From Arcobacteraceae bacterium (GTDB lineage: Bacteria > Campylobacterota > Campylobacteria > Campylobacterales > Arcobacteraceae), in assembly GCA_023229945.1 (NCBI GenBank), contig JALNYH010000006.1, positions 1-64,000 of the forward strand: 64,000 bases of DNA, written 5' to 3'. Made by a program: the position numbers and the translations under genes. Numbering within the stretch: the first letter of the stretch is position 1; each line of letters starts with the position of its first letter. Of this stretch, positions 36,170 to 44,257 are shown in pieces. Under the pieces are notes generated by a model, which made no database searches, was not told where the DNA came from, and saw nothing but the letters and a program-made list of their open reading frames with translations.

Positions 36170-37351
36170 TTGAATATAAAATTCTTTTTTCAACAAAATT
36201 TAGTCTTATTTTGGGGCTTTATAATAGTTCTTATTGTTAGCATAGGTATTTTGTATCTAGGAACTTTGAAGCTAGAAAAAAAGTTAAAAAGTGAACTTTT
36301 AGCAATATCTACTGAAGATATGATTGCAATTTCAAATAATATCTCTAAAAAGATTGAAGAAATTTTAAAAAATCAAAATATAGATAATGATATGCTAGAT
36401 TTTGTATTAGATAATAGTGAGTTGCAATATAGTTTTGAAAATATACTCACACCTATAATTACAAAAAATATAAAATTTGCATACTTGATATATAAAGACT
36501 CTAGTGGGGTATTTAGGTATTTGGTAGATGGCTCTTATATAGATAAAATGGAAACAAAAACCAAATTTGATGCAGATTCAAAAGAGTGGTTTGAGATTTA
36601 TAATACTAAGAAGCCTATAATAATCAAGCATAATACTATACAAGCACTTTCCATGACTTATCTAGTTCCCGTCATTTATAATGATAATGTAATATTTGTT
36701 TTAGCTGTAGATTTGTCTATTGATAAGTTTAAAGATATAGAAGATGTTTGGGATATTGTACAATATGGTGTTTTGGCTGTTATTATTGTGATTCTGATAT
36801 TTTTATGTGCATTGATTTTTCAGATTTTCAGATTTTATAAGATGCATAAGGCTGTATATATAGACAAGCTTACAGGGGCTTATAATAGAAATTATTTGCA
36901 TGATTTTGAACAGGTTGTTAATCTGAATCAATATATTTTAGCAGTCCTTGATATTGATTATTTCAAAAAAATAAATGATATTTATGGACATGATGCTGGT
37001 GATATTATTTTGAAAAATGTGACACAATATTTACAACAAAATCTCAGAGATGATGAAGATATTTTGATTCGGTATGGTGGAGAAGAGTTTTGTCTATTTG
37101 TCAAAAAAGATAGAAATCATAATAAGGCTTCTTTAAATGTATTGGATAGAATTTTTAATAATTTGCAAACAAATAAATTTGAGATTATGCCAAATAAACT
37201 GATACAAGTAACGGTTTCTATCGGTGTAAATTTAGAGCCTGGAAATAGTGAAAGTTTTAAAGATGCCTTTGCAATAGCCGATAAACTACTTTATGAAGCC
37301 AAAAATGGTGGTAGAAATAAAATTGTATTAAATGCTGATAAAACTGATTAA
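36170..37351 (+). CDS. Membrane diguanylate cyclase (GGDEF)
   Basis: 393 residues from TTG 36170 (GAGG upstream at 36157-36160); a TTG at 36155 would overlap the previous gene more. TM1 is at about 11-33; a periplasmic domain (about 35-195) is followed by TM2 at about 203-223 and the GGDEF domain with YIDKLTGAYNRNYL, DIDYFKKINDIYGHDAGD and the active-site variant GGEEF (about 303), compatible with cyclic di-GMP synthesis. No RxxD inhibitory site is obvious upstream of GGEEF. Third gene of a receptor-periplasmic protein-cyclase operon. Confidence 0.92.
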   Translation: MNIKFFFQQNLVLFWGFIIVLIVSIGILYLGTLKLEKKLKSELLAISTEDMIAISNNISKKIEEILKNQNIDNDMLDFVLDNSELQYSFENILTPIITKNIKFAYLIYKDSSGVFRYLVDGSYIDKMETKTKFDADSKEWFEIYNTKKPIIIKHNTIQALSMTYLVPVIYNDNVIFVLAVDLSIDKFKDIEDVWDIVQYGVLAVIIVILIFLCALIFQIFRFYKMHKAVYIDKLTGAYNRNYLHDFEQVVNLNQYILAVLDIDYFKKINDIYGHDAGDIILKNVTQYLQQNLRDDEDILIRYGGEEFCLFVKKDRNHNKASLNVLDRIFNNLQTNKFEIMPNKLIQVTVSIGVNLEPGNSESFKDAFAIADKLLYEAKNGGRNKIVLNADKTD

Positions 37352-37417
37352 ATCAAGAACTCTTAGCTAGTTTTTATAATACTCTTTGTATCATACAAAA
37401 AAACTTGAAGGATAGAA

Positions 37418-38653
37418 ATGTTAGAACTTTTGATGATAGTTTATTGTTATTATCTTTTTATAAGCGTATATGTTTCATTTATGCAGATAGATTATGTAAA
37501 AAAAGCATTGAATTTGAAACCTATTATCTTAGAAGGTAATACTTATAAAATAGCAGGAAATTACTCAATAGAGAAAGAAAAGATAGCTATAGTATCTACT
37601 TTGTATGATTTCGTAATCTTTATTTTATGGATATTCTTTGGTTTGAAATATCTTGATAATATAATAGTAATAGAAAATTCTATTATTAAAGCAATAGTCT
37701 TTGTTGATTTGTTTATTGTGATAAATTGGCTTTTAGGTTTGCCTTTTGCTCTTTATACAACTTTTGTATTGGATAAAAAATATGAATTTTCTAATATGAC
37801 TAAAGAGCTATTTATAAAAGATACTTTGAAAAGTGGTGCTTTATTTTTGATTTTTGGTAGTATTGTAATTGGTGTAGTTGCTTATATTATAGATACTTTG
37901 CCTATGTGGTGGATTTGGGGATTTGGATTTATATTTTGTGTAATATTGCTTATCAATATGCTTTATCCAGTTATTAGAGATAAGATGTTTGATAAATTTG
38001 AGCCTTTACAAGACACGGAATTAGCTCAAAAAATAGAAAATTTACTAAGTAGCGTAGGATTCAAAAGTAGTGGCGTATTTAGCGTAGATGCTAGTAAAAG
38101 AGATAATCGTCTAAATGCTTATTTTGGTGGACTTGGTAGTACAAAAAGGGTAGTTTTATTTGATACTTTGGTACAAAAGCTTTCCCACAATGAACTCCTT
38201 GCAGTCTTAGGGCATGAGCTTGGGCATTTTAAAAATGGTGATATTATCAAAAATATAGGTATTATGGGTGTGGTAATGTTTGTGTTTTTTGCAATTTTTG
38301 GCAATCTAACTCCTGAGGTGTTTTTCACTCTTGGACTTTTGGAAGAACCATCTACTATTATAGTTTTATTTTTGATTTTTTCTGCACCTTTGTCTTTTTT
38401 CTTGATGCCTATTATTTCATATATTAGTAGAAAAAATGAATATGCTGCTGATAAATTTGGGTCAGATTTACAGAGTAAAGAAGACTTGACCAATGCACTT
38501 TTGAAACTTGTAAATGAAAATAAATCATTTCCAATATCACATAAATACTATGTGTTTTTTTATTACTCTCATCCACCTTTGGTAGAGCGTCTAAAAGAGC
38601 TAGGTTTTAAGGTAGATGTACCGCAAGATTTAGATAAATCTGAGATGAAATAA
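37418..38653 (+). CDS. M48-family membrane zinc metalloprotease (Ste24-like)
   Basis: 411 residues. There are several N-terminal membrane helices, a CAAX prenyl protease N-terminal domain (KPIILEGNTYKIAGNYS; LPFALYTTFVLDKKYEFSNMT), then the M48 peptidase domain with FGGLGSTKRVVLFD, catalytic HELGHFKNGD (HExxH at about 266-270) and the third zinc ligand in NEYAADKFG. Bacterial members are membrane-quality-control or general proteases. GAAGGA precedes ATG 37418. A hairpin follows 16 bases after the stop. Confidence 0.93.
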   Translation: MLELLMIVYCYYLFISVYVSFMQIDYVKKALNLKPIILEGNTYKIAGNYSIEKEKIAIVSTLYDFVIFILWIFFGLKYLDNIIVIENSIIKAIVFVDLFIVINWLLGLPFALYTTFVLDKKYEFSNMTKELFIKDTLKSGALFLIFGSIVIGVVAYIIDTLPMWWIWGFGFIFCVILLINMLYPVIRDKMFDKFEPLQDTELAQKIENLLSSVGFKSSGVFSVDASKRDNRLNAYFGGLGSTKRVVLFDTLVQKLSHNELLAVLGHELGHFKNGDIIKNIGIMGVVMFVFFAIFGNLTPEVFFTLGLLEEPSTIIVLFLIFSAPLSFFLMPIISYISRKNEYAADKFGSDLQSKEDLTNALLKLVNENKSFPISHKYYVFFYYSHPPLVERLKELGFKVDVPQDLDKSEMK

Positions 38654-38669
38654 ATCATCTCAAAATTGG

Positions 38670-38704
38670 AAAGTTAGGTAGAGTATCTCTATCTAACTTT
38701 TTTT
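38670..38704 (+). terminator. Intrinsic terminator after M48 protease gene
   Basis: Twelve-base stem AAAGTTAGGTAG / CTATCTAACTTT with one G-T pair and a 7-base loop, followed directly by TTTT. It separates the protease gene from the arsenic operon. Confidence 0.8.
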
Positions 38705-38713
38705 GTAACCAAA

Positions 38714-38757
38714 ACATATCAATATATCTTGATATGTAATTGTTTTTATGATATGAT
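38714..38757 (+). promoter_or_regulatory. ars operon promoter with ArsR-type operator
   Basis: A perfect dyad ACATATCAA-tatatc-TTGATATGT (38714-38737) matches the ATCAA-N6-TTGAT pattern reported for ArsR sites. Its right half supplies the -35 element TTGATA (38729-38734); after 17 bases comes TATGAT (38752-38757). Binding of ArsR here would block RNA polymerase. The ATG of arsR follows at 38788 behind GGAGG. Confidence 0.8.
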
Positions 38758-38787
38758 TTCATAAGTTGTTAATCAACGGAGGTAAGA

Positions 38788-39099
38788 ATGGAAATATTTT
38801 TAAATACTATATCAGCTATCAATGATGAGACGAGAATAAGAATTCTAAAGTTTATTGATATCAATGGTGAAGTTTGTGTATGTGATATTGAAAGCTCTTT
38901 TGATATGATTCAATCTCGTATTTCAAGACATCTTAAAATTCTAAAAGATGGTGGATTTTTGAGAGTTGATAGAAGAGGGAAATGGGCTTATTATAGTGTT
39001 AGAAAACCTCTTGATGAGTTTCGTCAAGGTGTGATTAAAGAGATAAGTTGTTTGGAGCTTGATATTCCAAAGCTTAATAAAGGTTGTAAAAATGATTAG
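38788..39099 (+). CDS. arsR: ArsR/SmtB-family metalloregulatory repressor
   Basis: 103 residues, winged-helix HTH_5 domain. N-terminal INDETRIRILKFI, metal site EVCVCDIE with Cys30 and Cys32 at the start of the DNA-recognition region (the ELCVCDL site of arsenite-responsive repressors), then SRISRHLKILKDGGFLRV. The C-terminal GCKND may supply another thiol. It represses the ars operon until As(III)/Sb(III) binds; the operator is visible just upstream. Its stop overlaps the start region of the arsB-like gene. Confidence 0.93.
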   Translation: MEIFLNTISAINDETRIRILKFIDINGEVCVCDIESSFDMIQSRISRHLKILKDGGFLRVDRRGKWAYYSVRKPLDEFRQGVIKEISCLELDIPKLNKGCKND

Positions 39100-40348
39100 T
39101 GCTAGTTTGGTATTTTTGGCTACTTTGACTCTAGTGATACTTCAGCCTCGTGGTCTTCAAATAGGGACTTCGGCTATTATTGGGGCTGTGGTTGCTTTGG
39201 CTTTGGGGATAGTTAGTTTTGGTGATGTGGTGGAGGTGTCTTCTATTGTGTGGGATGCAACTCTTGCTTTTATTGGTATCATCATACTTTCTATGGTGTT
39301 GGATGAAATAGGGTTTTTTGAGTGGTGTGCTATTAAGATGGCAAAGCTGAGTCGTGGGAACGGGCATTTGATGTTTGTTTATGCTTTGCTTTTGGGGGCA
39401 TTTGTGTCAGCACTTTTTGCAAACGATGGGGCAGCTCTTATACTTACTCCAATACTCTTAGCAAAAATGAGAATATTGCAACTAAATCTAAAGACAATTA
39501 TAGCATTTTTACTTGCAGGTGGATTTATAAGTGATAGTGCGTCATTGCCTTTTGTGTTTTCAAACCTTACCAATATAGTAACGGCAAATTATTTTAATAT
39601 AGGGTTTGTTGAATATACACTTAATATGATAGTACCTTTTATTGTGAGTGTTATCGTAAGTATTATTGTGCTTTGGTTGGTCTTGCGAAAAGATATCCCA
39701 AAAGAAGTGGATATCACCATTCTAAAAAATCCAGATGAAGTACTAAAAAACAAAAATTTGTTTTATTTTAGTTGGTTTTTCTTAGGATTATTGCTTGTTG
39801 GGTATTTTGTAGGCGATATTTTGTTTGATTTACCTGTAAGTGTGTTTGCTCTTGGTGGTGGTTTGACATTTTTGGCAATTGCTAGCTATTATAAAAGTGC
39901 AAAAGCTTGGCTTACTATCAAAACTGCCCCTTGGCAAGTAGTATGGTTTAGTATAGGGCTTTATATAGTAGTTTATGGGCTTAAAAATGCTGGACTAACT
40001 GACTATTTGGCATCTATTTTGGTGGTTTTGGCTGATAAGGGTGATTTTGTGGCAGTTGTGGGTACTGGGTTTATTGCAGCATTTTTGAGTGCGGTGATGA
40101 ACAATATGCCTACTATTATGATAATGGATATATCACTAGCAAATATTGGAAACGAAGCTATGATTTATGCTAATATAGTAGGATGTAATCTAGGTCCTAA
40201 AATGACACCATTTGGTAGTTTGGCTACACTTCTTTGGCTTCATGTATTGGCTCAAAAGGGCGTTAAGATAAGTTTTGCTGAGTATAGTAAATTTGGTATG
40301 ATAGTTACACCTCCGATACTTTTTGTGGTGTTGTTGACATTGGTTTAA
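39092..40348 (+). CDS. arsB: ArsB-type arsenite efflux permease
   Basis: 418 residues, 10-12 hydrophobic helices of the ArsB/NhaD ion transporter superfamily. Segments are typical of ArsB: VILQPRGLQIGTSA, SIVWDATLAFIGIIILSMVLDEIGFFEW, SALFANDGAALILTPI, SDSASLPFVFSNLTNIV and VMNNMPTIM..NLGPKMTPFGSLATLLWL. It pumps arsenite out across the inner membrane. The start is ATG 39092, overlapping the arsR stop by 8 bases and preceded by AAGG; the in-frame start at 39059 would lie inside arsR. Followed by a short heptamer repeat, then arsC. Confidence 0.92.
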   Translation: MISASLVFLATLTLVILQPRGLQIGTSAIIGAVVALALGIVSFGDVVEVSSIVWDATLAFIGIIILSMVLDEIGFFEWCAIKMAKLSRGNGHLMFVYALLLGAFVSALFANDGAALILTPILLAKMRILQLNLKTIIAFLLAGGFISDSASLPFVFSNLTNIVTANYFNIGFVEYTLNMIVPFIVSVIVSIIVLWLVLRKDIPKEVDITILKNPDEVLKNKNLFYFSWFFLGLLLVGYFVGDILFDLPVSVFALGGGLTFLAIASYYKSAKAWLTIKTAPWQVVWFSIGLYIVVYGLKNAGLTDYLASILVVLADKGDFVAVVGTGFIAAFLSAVMNNMPTIMIMDISLANIGNEAMIYANIVGCNLGPKMTPFGSLATLLWLHVLAQKGVKISFAEYSKFGMIVTPPILFVVLLTLV

Positions 40349-40385
40349 TTAATAGTTAATAATTAACAACTAACAATTATGGTGT
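40349..40385. repeat. Short heptamer array (AATTAAC/AACTAAC type)
   Basis: Units AATTAAT, AGTTAAT, AATTAAC, AACTAAC, AATTATG immediately after the arsB stop codon. The following bases, GTGTGGCTATGCCACA, form a small hairpin. There is no inverted second arm of heptamers. Confidence 0.6.
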
Positions 40386-40420
40386 GGCTATGCCACAAAT
40401 TATCTAAAAAAGGGGAAAAG

Positions 40421-40825
40421 ATGGATAAGAAGGTATTAGTTTTATGTACGGGGAATAGTTGTAGAAGTATTATTGCTGAGGCTTTGATAAATGCAAAGCT
40501 TGATGGCGTGATAGCAAAAAGTAGTGGTGTTAGAGCTAGTGGCAAGGTCAATCCTAATGCCAAGAAGCTTTTGGAAGAAAAAGGGATTTGGAAAGATGAG
40601 TATCACTCAAAAACTCTTGATACGCTTATAGATGAGGAGTTCGATTTGATTGTGACTGTATGCGACCATGCAAATGAATCTTGTCCTATGTTTCCTAAAC
40701 CTGCTCCAAAAATTCATGTGGGATTTGAAGATCCTGATGGAAAAGGGTATGAGGCGTTTGAGGCTACTTATAAAGAGATAGAAGAGGTGCTTTTACCAGC
40801 TGTTAAAGAAGCTTTATTAAAATAA
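40421..40825 (+). CDS. arsC: Arsenate reductase, thioredoxin-coupled low-molecular-weight phosphatase type
   Basis: 134 residues from ATG 40421 (AGGGG 10 bases upstream); the in-frame ATG at 40379 lies in the repeat. The P-loop CTGNSCRS gives Cys9-x5-Arg15, and the redox pair Cys81/Cys88 is in TVCDHANESCP, with the LMW-phosphatase DEEFDLIV strand before it. The arrangement matches the S. aureus pI258 ArsC triad Cys10/82/89, so it is a thioredoxin-dependent arsenate reductase rather than the glutaredoxin type. It supplies arsenite to the ArsB pump. Confidence 0.94.
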   Translation: MDKKVLVLCTGNSCRSIIAEALINAKLDGVIAKSSGVRASGKVNPNAKKLLEEKGIWKDEYHSKTLDTLIDEEFDLIVTVCDHANESCPMFPKPAPKIHVGFEDPDGKGYEAFEATYKEIEEVLLPAVKEALLK

Positions 40826-40838
40826 AGCTTCTTTAACA
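40801..40838 (+). terminator. Perfect long palindrome spanning the arsC stop
   Basis: Perfect palindrome of 38 bases: an 18-base arm beginning TGTTAAAGAAGCTTTATT and its complement around a two-base centre (AA). It encodes the last residues of ArsC and contains its TAA. The transcript would fold into a very stable hairpin; there is no T run after it, so it may be an attenuating or RNA-stabilising element rather than a full terminator. Confidence 0.6.
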
Positions 40839-40950
40839 TTAATAACTAACAGCTAATAATTAATAATTTAGGTATCGCTAAAGCGATATTTTAATTTGTT
40901 TGTGTAGCAAGCTCCACAGTTGTTAATTGTTAATTATTAGTTATTAGCTT
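40838..40950. repeat. Inverted heptamer array (AATAACT type)
   Basis: The left arm has AATAACT, AACAGCT, AATAATT, AATAATT. The middle contains TATCGCTAAAGCGATA and TGTAGCAAGCTCCACA, each self-complementary in part. The right arm reads TTGTTAA, TTGTTAA, TTATTAG, TTATTAG. It lies between arsC and the ArsP-like permease gene. Confidence 0.7.
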
Positions 40951-40963
40951 AAAAAGGATTTTT

Positions 40964-41920
40964 ATGTTTGATTGGTGGGAAAGTTTAAGTGCCAAATTGG
41001 TTTTTGATATTTTTGGTTTTCAAGAAAAAAGTGCTATGGGTGATGCTTTGCACTTTTTTATATATGATACTATCAAGATTTTTATCCTTTTAGTGACTAT
41101 TATATATCTTGTTACACTACTTAGAAGCTATTTTCCTGTAGAAAAAGCAAGAGCATATATAGCTGGGAAACATAAGCTTACTGGGCATGTATTGGCATCT
41201 ATTTTTGGGGTGCTTACACCTTTTTGTAGCTGTAGTGCAATACCACTTTTTCTTGGGTTTTTACAAGCTAGGATTCCTCTTGGGGTGACATTTAGCTATC
41301 TTATATCAGCTCCTCTTAGTGACGCGGTGGTCATAGCACTATTACTATCTCTTTTTGGTTGGAAGATAGCATTACTTTATGTGGGTGTTGGGCTACTTAT
41401 TGCTATAGTTGCTGGGCTTATAATTGGGGCTATGAATCTTGAAAAAGAGGTTTTGATAGCGGTTAAGCCTGTGGGTGATATACACTATGAAGAGAGTAAA
41501 ACACTCTTTATACATAGACTAAAAGAGTCATGGGAATATACTGCTGATATATTTAAAAAGATTTATTTATATGTGGTTGTGGGTGTGGGAATAGGGGCGT
41601 TTATCCATGGGTATGTACCTGCTGACTTTATCGCTAAATATGCAGGCGGTGATGTATGGTATGCACCTATTATTGCTGTAGTGATGGGTGTACCTATGTA
41701 TTCAAATGCTGCTGGGATTTTGCCTTTGGTGGAAGTGCTTACGAGTAAGGGTATGCTTCTTGGAACTGCATTATCGTTTATGATGGCTGTGGTTGCTTTG
41801 AGTTTACCTGAGGCTATGATACTAAAAAGAGTATTATCATTGAAACTTATAGGGATATTTTTTGGAGTTGTGAGTTTTGGTATTCTTATGGTAGGATATC
41901 TTTTTAATATGATTTTGTAA
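40964..41920 (+). CDS. ArsP/DUF318-type permease
   Basis: 318 residues, 8 or more membrane helices. Signature TPFCSCSAIPLFLGF in the first half and YSNAAGILPLVE in the second identify the permease family UPF0718/DUF318 (ArsP, SO_0444). The Campylobacter jejuni ArsP exports trivalent organoarsenicals and uses cysteines in the CSC region. Position between arsC and a thioredoxin-like gene supports a role in arsenic resistance. AAAGGA precedes ATG 40964. Substrate not provable from sequence. Confidence 0.85.
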   Translation: MFDWWESLSAKLVFDIFGFQEKSAMGDALHFFIYDTIKIFILLVTIIYLVTLLRSYFPVEKARAYIAGKHKLTGHVLASIFGVLTPFCSCSAIPLFLGFLQARIPLGVTFSYLISAPLSDAVVIALLLSLFGWKIALLYVGVGLLIAIVAGLIIGAMNLEKEVLIAVKPVGDIHYEESKTLFIHRLKESWEYTADIFKKIYLYVVVGVGIGAFIHGYVPADFIAKYAGGDVWYAPIIAVVMGVPMYSNAAGILPLVEVLTSKGMLLGTALSFMMAVVALSLPEAMILKRVLSLKLIGIFFGVVSFGILMVGYLFNMIL

Positions 41921-41921
41921 T

Positions 41922-42094
41922 TAGTTTGTAGGTTGTAGTTTGTAGGTTGTAGGTTGTAGTTTGTAGTTTGTAGTTTGTAGTTTGTAGTTTGTAGTTTGTA
42001 GTTTGTAGTTTGTAGTTTGTAGTTTGTAGTTTGTAGGTGGGAAATTATTTCTTCATTATCTTCTCTATCACCTAATAACTAACAACTACCACCT
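41922..42094. repeat. Heptamer array: sixteen TAGTTTG/TAGGTTG copies plus inverse arm
   Basis: Sixteen units (mostly TAGTTTG, four TAGGTTG including mixed order) from 41922 to 42033, then a variant TAGGTGG. The spacer is similar to that at 19057. The right arm reads on the minus strand as TAGGTGG, TAGTTGT, TAGTTAT, TAGGTGA, TAGAGAA. It begins one base after the permease stop codon. Confidence 0.88.
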
Positions 42095-42112
42095 AAAAAA
42101 AAGGGAGTAAAA

Positions 42113-42361
42113 ATGAAAATAGAGATATTAGGTACTGGGTGTGCTAAGTGTAAGAGTTTGGAAGAAGTCGCTAAACAAGCGGTGGTTAAAGCTGGTGGTT
42201 TTCATGAGGTTAAGAAGGTAGAAGATATAGTAGAGATTATGAACTATGGGGTAATGAGTACACCTGCTTTGGTCATAGATGGTGTGGTCAAATCTAGTGG
42301 GAAGATGCTTAGTGTTGATGAAGTTGTAGCGTTTATGACAGTGGCTTCTAATGAATCTTAA
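42113..42361 (+). CDS. Small thioredoxin-fold protein (redox-active disulfide protein 2 type)
   Basis: 82 residues, thioredoxin-like fold of the MTH895/TM0996 group: LGTGCAKCK gives a CxxC at residues 10-13, then GVMSTPALVIDGVVKSSGK with the cis-proline. These small proteins often neighbour DUF318 permeases in arsenic clusters and may deliver or release the thiol-bound substrate; that link is from genomic context. AAGGGAG precedes ATG 42113. It overlaps the next gene by 11 bases. Confidence 0.88.
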   Translation: MKIEILGTGCAKCKSLEEVAKQAVVKAGGFHEVKKVEDIVEIMNYGVMSTPALVIDGVVKSSGKMLSVDEVVAFMTVASNES

Positions 42362-42956
42362 AAAAATTACCTCATTGGTGATGCTATTAGCAATGATAGT
42401 GATGACTTATACGGGTGTAATTTTGTTTTTATCTCCTCAAGGAAGAATAGCTAATTGGGCAAACTGGGAATTGCTTGGTCTTACAAAAATTGAATATACA
42501 GCTGTGCACTCTACTTTTATGGTGATTTTTATAATTGCTGGTTTGCTTCATATATATTATAATTTTAGACCAATAGTAAGCTATCTTAGTAATCAAGCAA
42601 AAGAATTAGTGATATTTACAAAAGAGATGATAGTAGCAATTGTAGTTACTGTTGTATTTGTGACTGGTACTTTGTATGAAATGGCACCTTTTAATACTTT
42701 TTTATCTTTTGGTGAAACGGCTAAAGATTACTGGATAGATATTTATGGAGAACCTCCATATGGACACGCCGAGCTATCATCGCTCAAAGTTTTTATCAAA
42801 AAAATAAAACTTGATGAAAAAGAAGCTATAACAAATCTACAACAAGCTGGTATTATATTTGATAGTTTGGATGAAAAGTTGATTGATATTGCAAAGAAAA
42901 ATAATAAATCTCCAAATGACATATATGAGATAATGGATGCAGAAAGTAAAATATGA
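42351..42956 (+). CDS. DUF4405-type membrane protein, possible b-type cytochrome
   Basis: 201 residues: three membrane helices in the first two thirds (about 7-29, 50-70, 88-108) with histidines in VHSTFMV and LLHIYYNF that could hold a b-type heme, as proposed for DUF4405 proteins. A soluble C-terminal segment follows, with HAELSSLKVFIKKIKLDEKEA and LQQAGIIFDSLDEKLIDIAKKNNKSPNDIYEIM. This C-terminal part is seen in related proteins and has no known role. It overlaps the thioredoxin-like gene, so is probably part of the ars transcript. Confidence 0.75.
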   Translation: MNLKKITSLVMLLAMIVMTYTGVILFLSPQGRIANWANWELLGLTKIEYTAVHSTFMVIFIIAGLLHIYYNFRPIVSYLSNQAKELVIFTKEMIVAIVVTVVFVTGTLYEMAPFNTFLSFGETAKDYWIDIYGEPPYGHAELSSLKVFIKKIKLDEKEAITNLQQAGIIFDSLDEKLIDIAKKNNKSPNDIYEIMDAESKI

Positions 42957-43020
42957 TAAAGATAGTTAATAACCTCAAACAAATTGTATTTATATATTAA
43001 CATTTCAAAAAAGGTAAAAT

Positions 43021-44163
43021 ATGTTTGAAATATTTTGGAGATTTTTGATTTTGGGGCTTGTTAGTTTTGGTGGGCCTGTGGCTCATATTGGGTATTTCCA
43101 AAAAACATTTGTTGATGAACTAAAATGGCTTACTCAAGAATCATATACTAAACTTGTGGCATTTGCTCAGATATTGCCAGGTCCTAGTTCGAGTCAAGTT
43201 GGCTTTGCTATAGGGCTTCAAAGAGGTGGAGTATTTGGTGCGATACTGGCTTTTATTGGGTTTACAACTCCATCATTTTTATTGATGTATTTTGCTGCTA
43301 CTGTTGGGATTTTGGATAGTAATTCTATTTTATCTGGTATTGTTGTTGGATTGAAATTATTTGCTGTTGTGATAGTTGCTGATGCAATACTTTCTATGTA
43401 CAAAAGTTTTTGTCAAACAAAACTCACCATTTGGATAGCACTTATTAGTGCTTTGTTTTTGGTATTTTTTAGCTCTATTTTATCTACTATATTGGCTTTG
43501 ATGTTTTTTGCAATAATTGGGGTGATATTTATCAAAAGTCAAAAAACAGATGAAAATCTTGTGCCGTATAAAAAAATCAACTATATTTATTTATTATCGT
43601 TTATTGGTATATTTTTGGGGCTTATGATTTTTGGTGTGTATGGTGAGATTTTTAAGTTTATAAATGCTTTTTATAGTTCTGGTAGTTTGGTTTTTGGTGG
43701 TGGGCATGTGGTTTTACCATTTTTGCAAGAGTATTTGAAAGATTTTATATCAACTGATAGTTTTTTGGTAGGCTATGGACTGGCTCAAAGTGTACCTGGA
43801 CCTATGTTTAGCTTTGCTTCTTATTTGGGAGCTGATATTTTAGCTAGTAGTCCTTTTGTGGGAGCTTTGATAGCTACTATCGCTATATTTTTACCTGGGT
43901 TTTTATTGGTTTTGGCATTTTATGACTCTTGGGAATATTACTCAAGCAAAAAATATGTATTTGGAGCAGTAGCAGGTATTAATGCAGCAGTTGTAGGGCT
44001 TTTGATAAGTGCGTTTATATCGCCAGTAGTAACATCTGCAATATTTGGTTTTATGGATTTATTTATTGCTGTTGTGGGTTTGGTAGTGCTTAGAGTCTAT
44101 AAGATAAAAGTAGTTTATCTTATAGGGGTATTTTGTGTGATAGGTGCTTTTCTCAATGTATGA
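43021..44163 (+). CDS. chrA: Chromate efflux transporter ChrA
   Basis: 380 residues in two homologous halves, as in long-chain CHR proteins. N-terminal half: LGLVSFGGPVAHIGYFQ, WLTQESYTKLVAFAQILPGPSSSQVGFAIG. C-terminal half: FGGGHVVLPFLQEY and YGLAQSVPGPMFSFASYLGA. It is known to export chromate in other bacteria. It follows the arsenic genes after 64 bases, giving an oxyanion-resistance block. AAAAGG precedes ATG 43021. The 94 bases after it are AT-rich with no feature. Confidence 0.92.
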   Translation: MFEIFWRFLILGLVSFGGPVAHIGYFQKTFVDELKWLTQESYTKLVAFAQILPGPSSSQVGFAIGLQRGGVFGAILAFIGFTTPSFLLMYFAATVGILDSNSILSGIVVGLKLFAVVIVADAILSMYKSFCQTKLTIWIALISALFLVFFSSILSTILALMFFAIIGVIFIKSQKTDENLVPYKKINYIYLLSFIGIFLGLMIFGVYGEIFKFINAFYSSGSLVFGGGHVVLPFLQEYLKDFISTDSFLVGYGLAQSVPGPMFSFASYLGADILASSPFVGALIATIAIFLPGFLLVLAFYDSWEYYSSKKYVFGAVAGINAAVVGLLISAFISPVVTSAIFGFMDLFIAVVGLVVLRVYKIKVVYLIGVFCVIGAFLNV

Positions 44164-44257
44164 AGTACAACAGAATTTATTTATAACTTATTAGTAATAT
44201 TAATAACAATTTAGATAAAATATTTTAGTAAATATTAAATTGTAGGATAATATATCA

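Noticed and set aside
37385..37399. Palindrome TTTGTAT-C-ATACAAA before the M48 protease gene
   Set aside because: Single AT-rich 7-base dyad, no second copy seen and no known operator matches.
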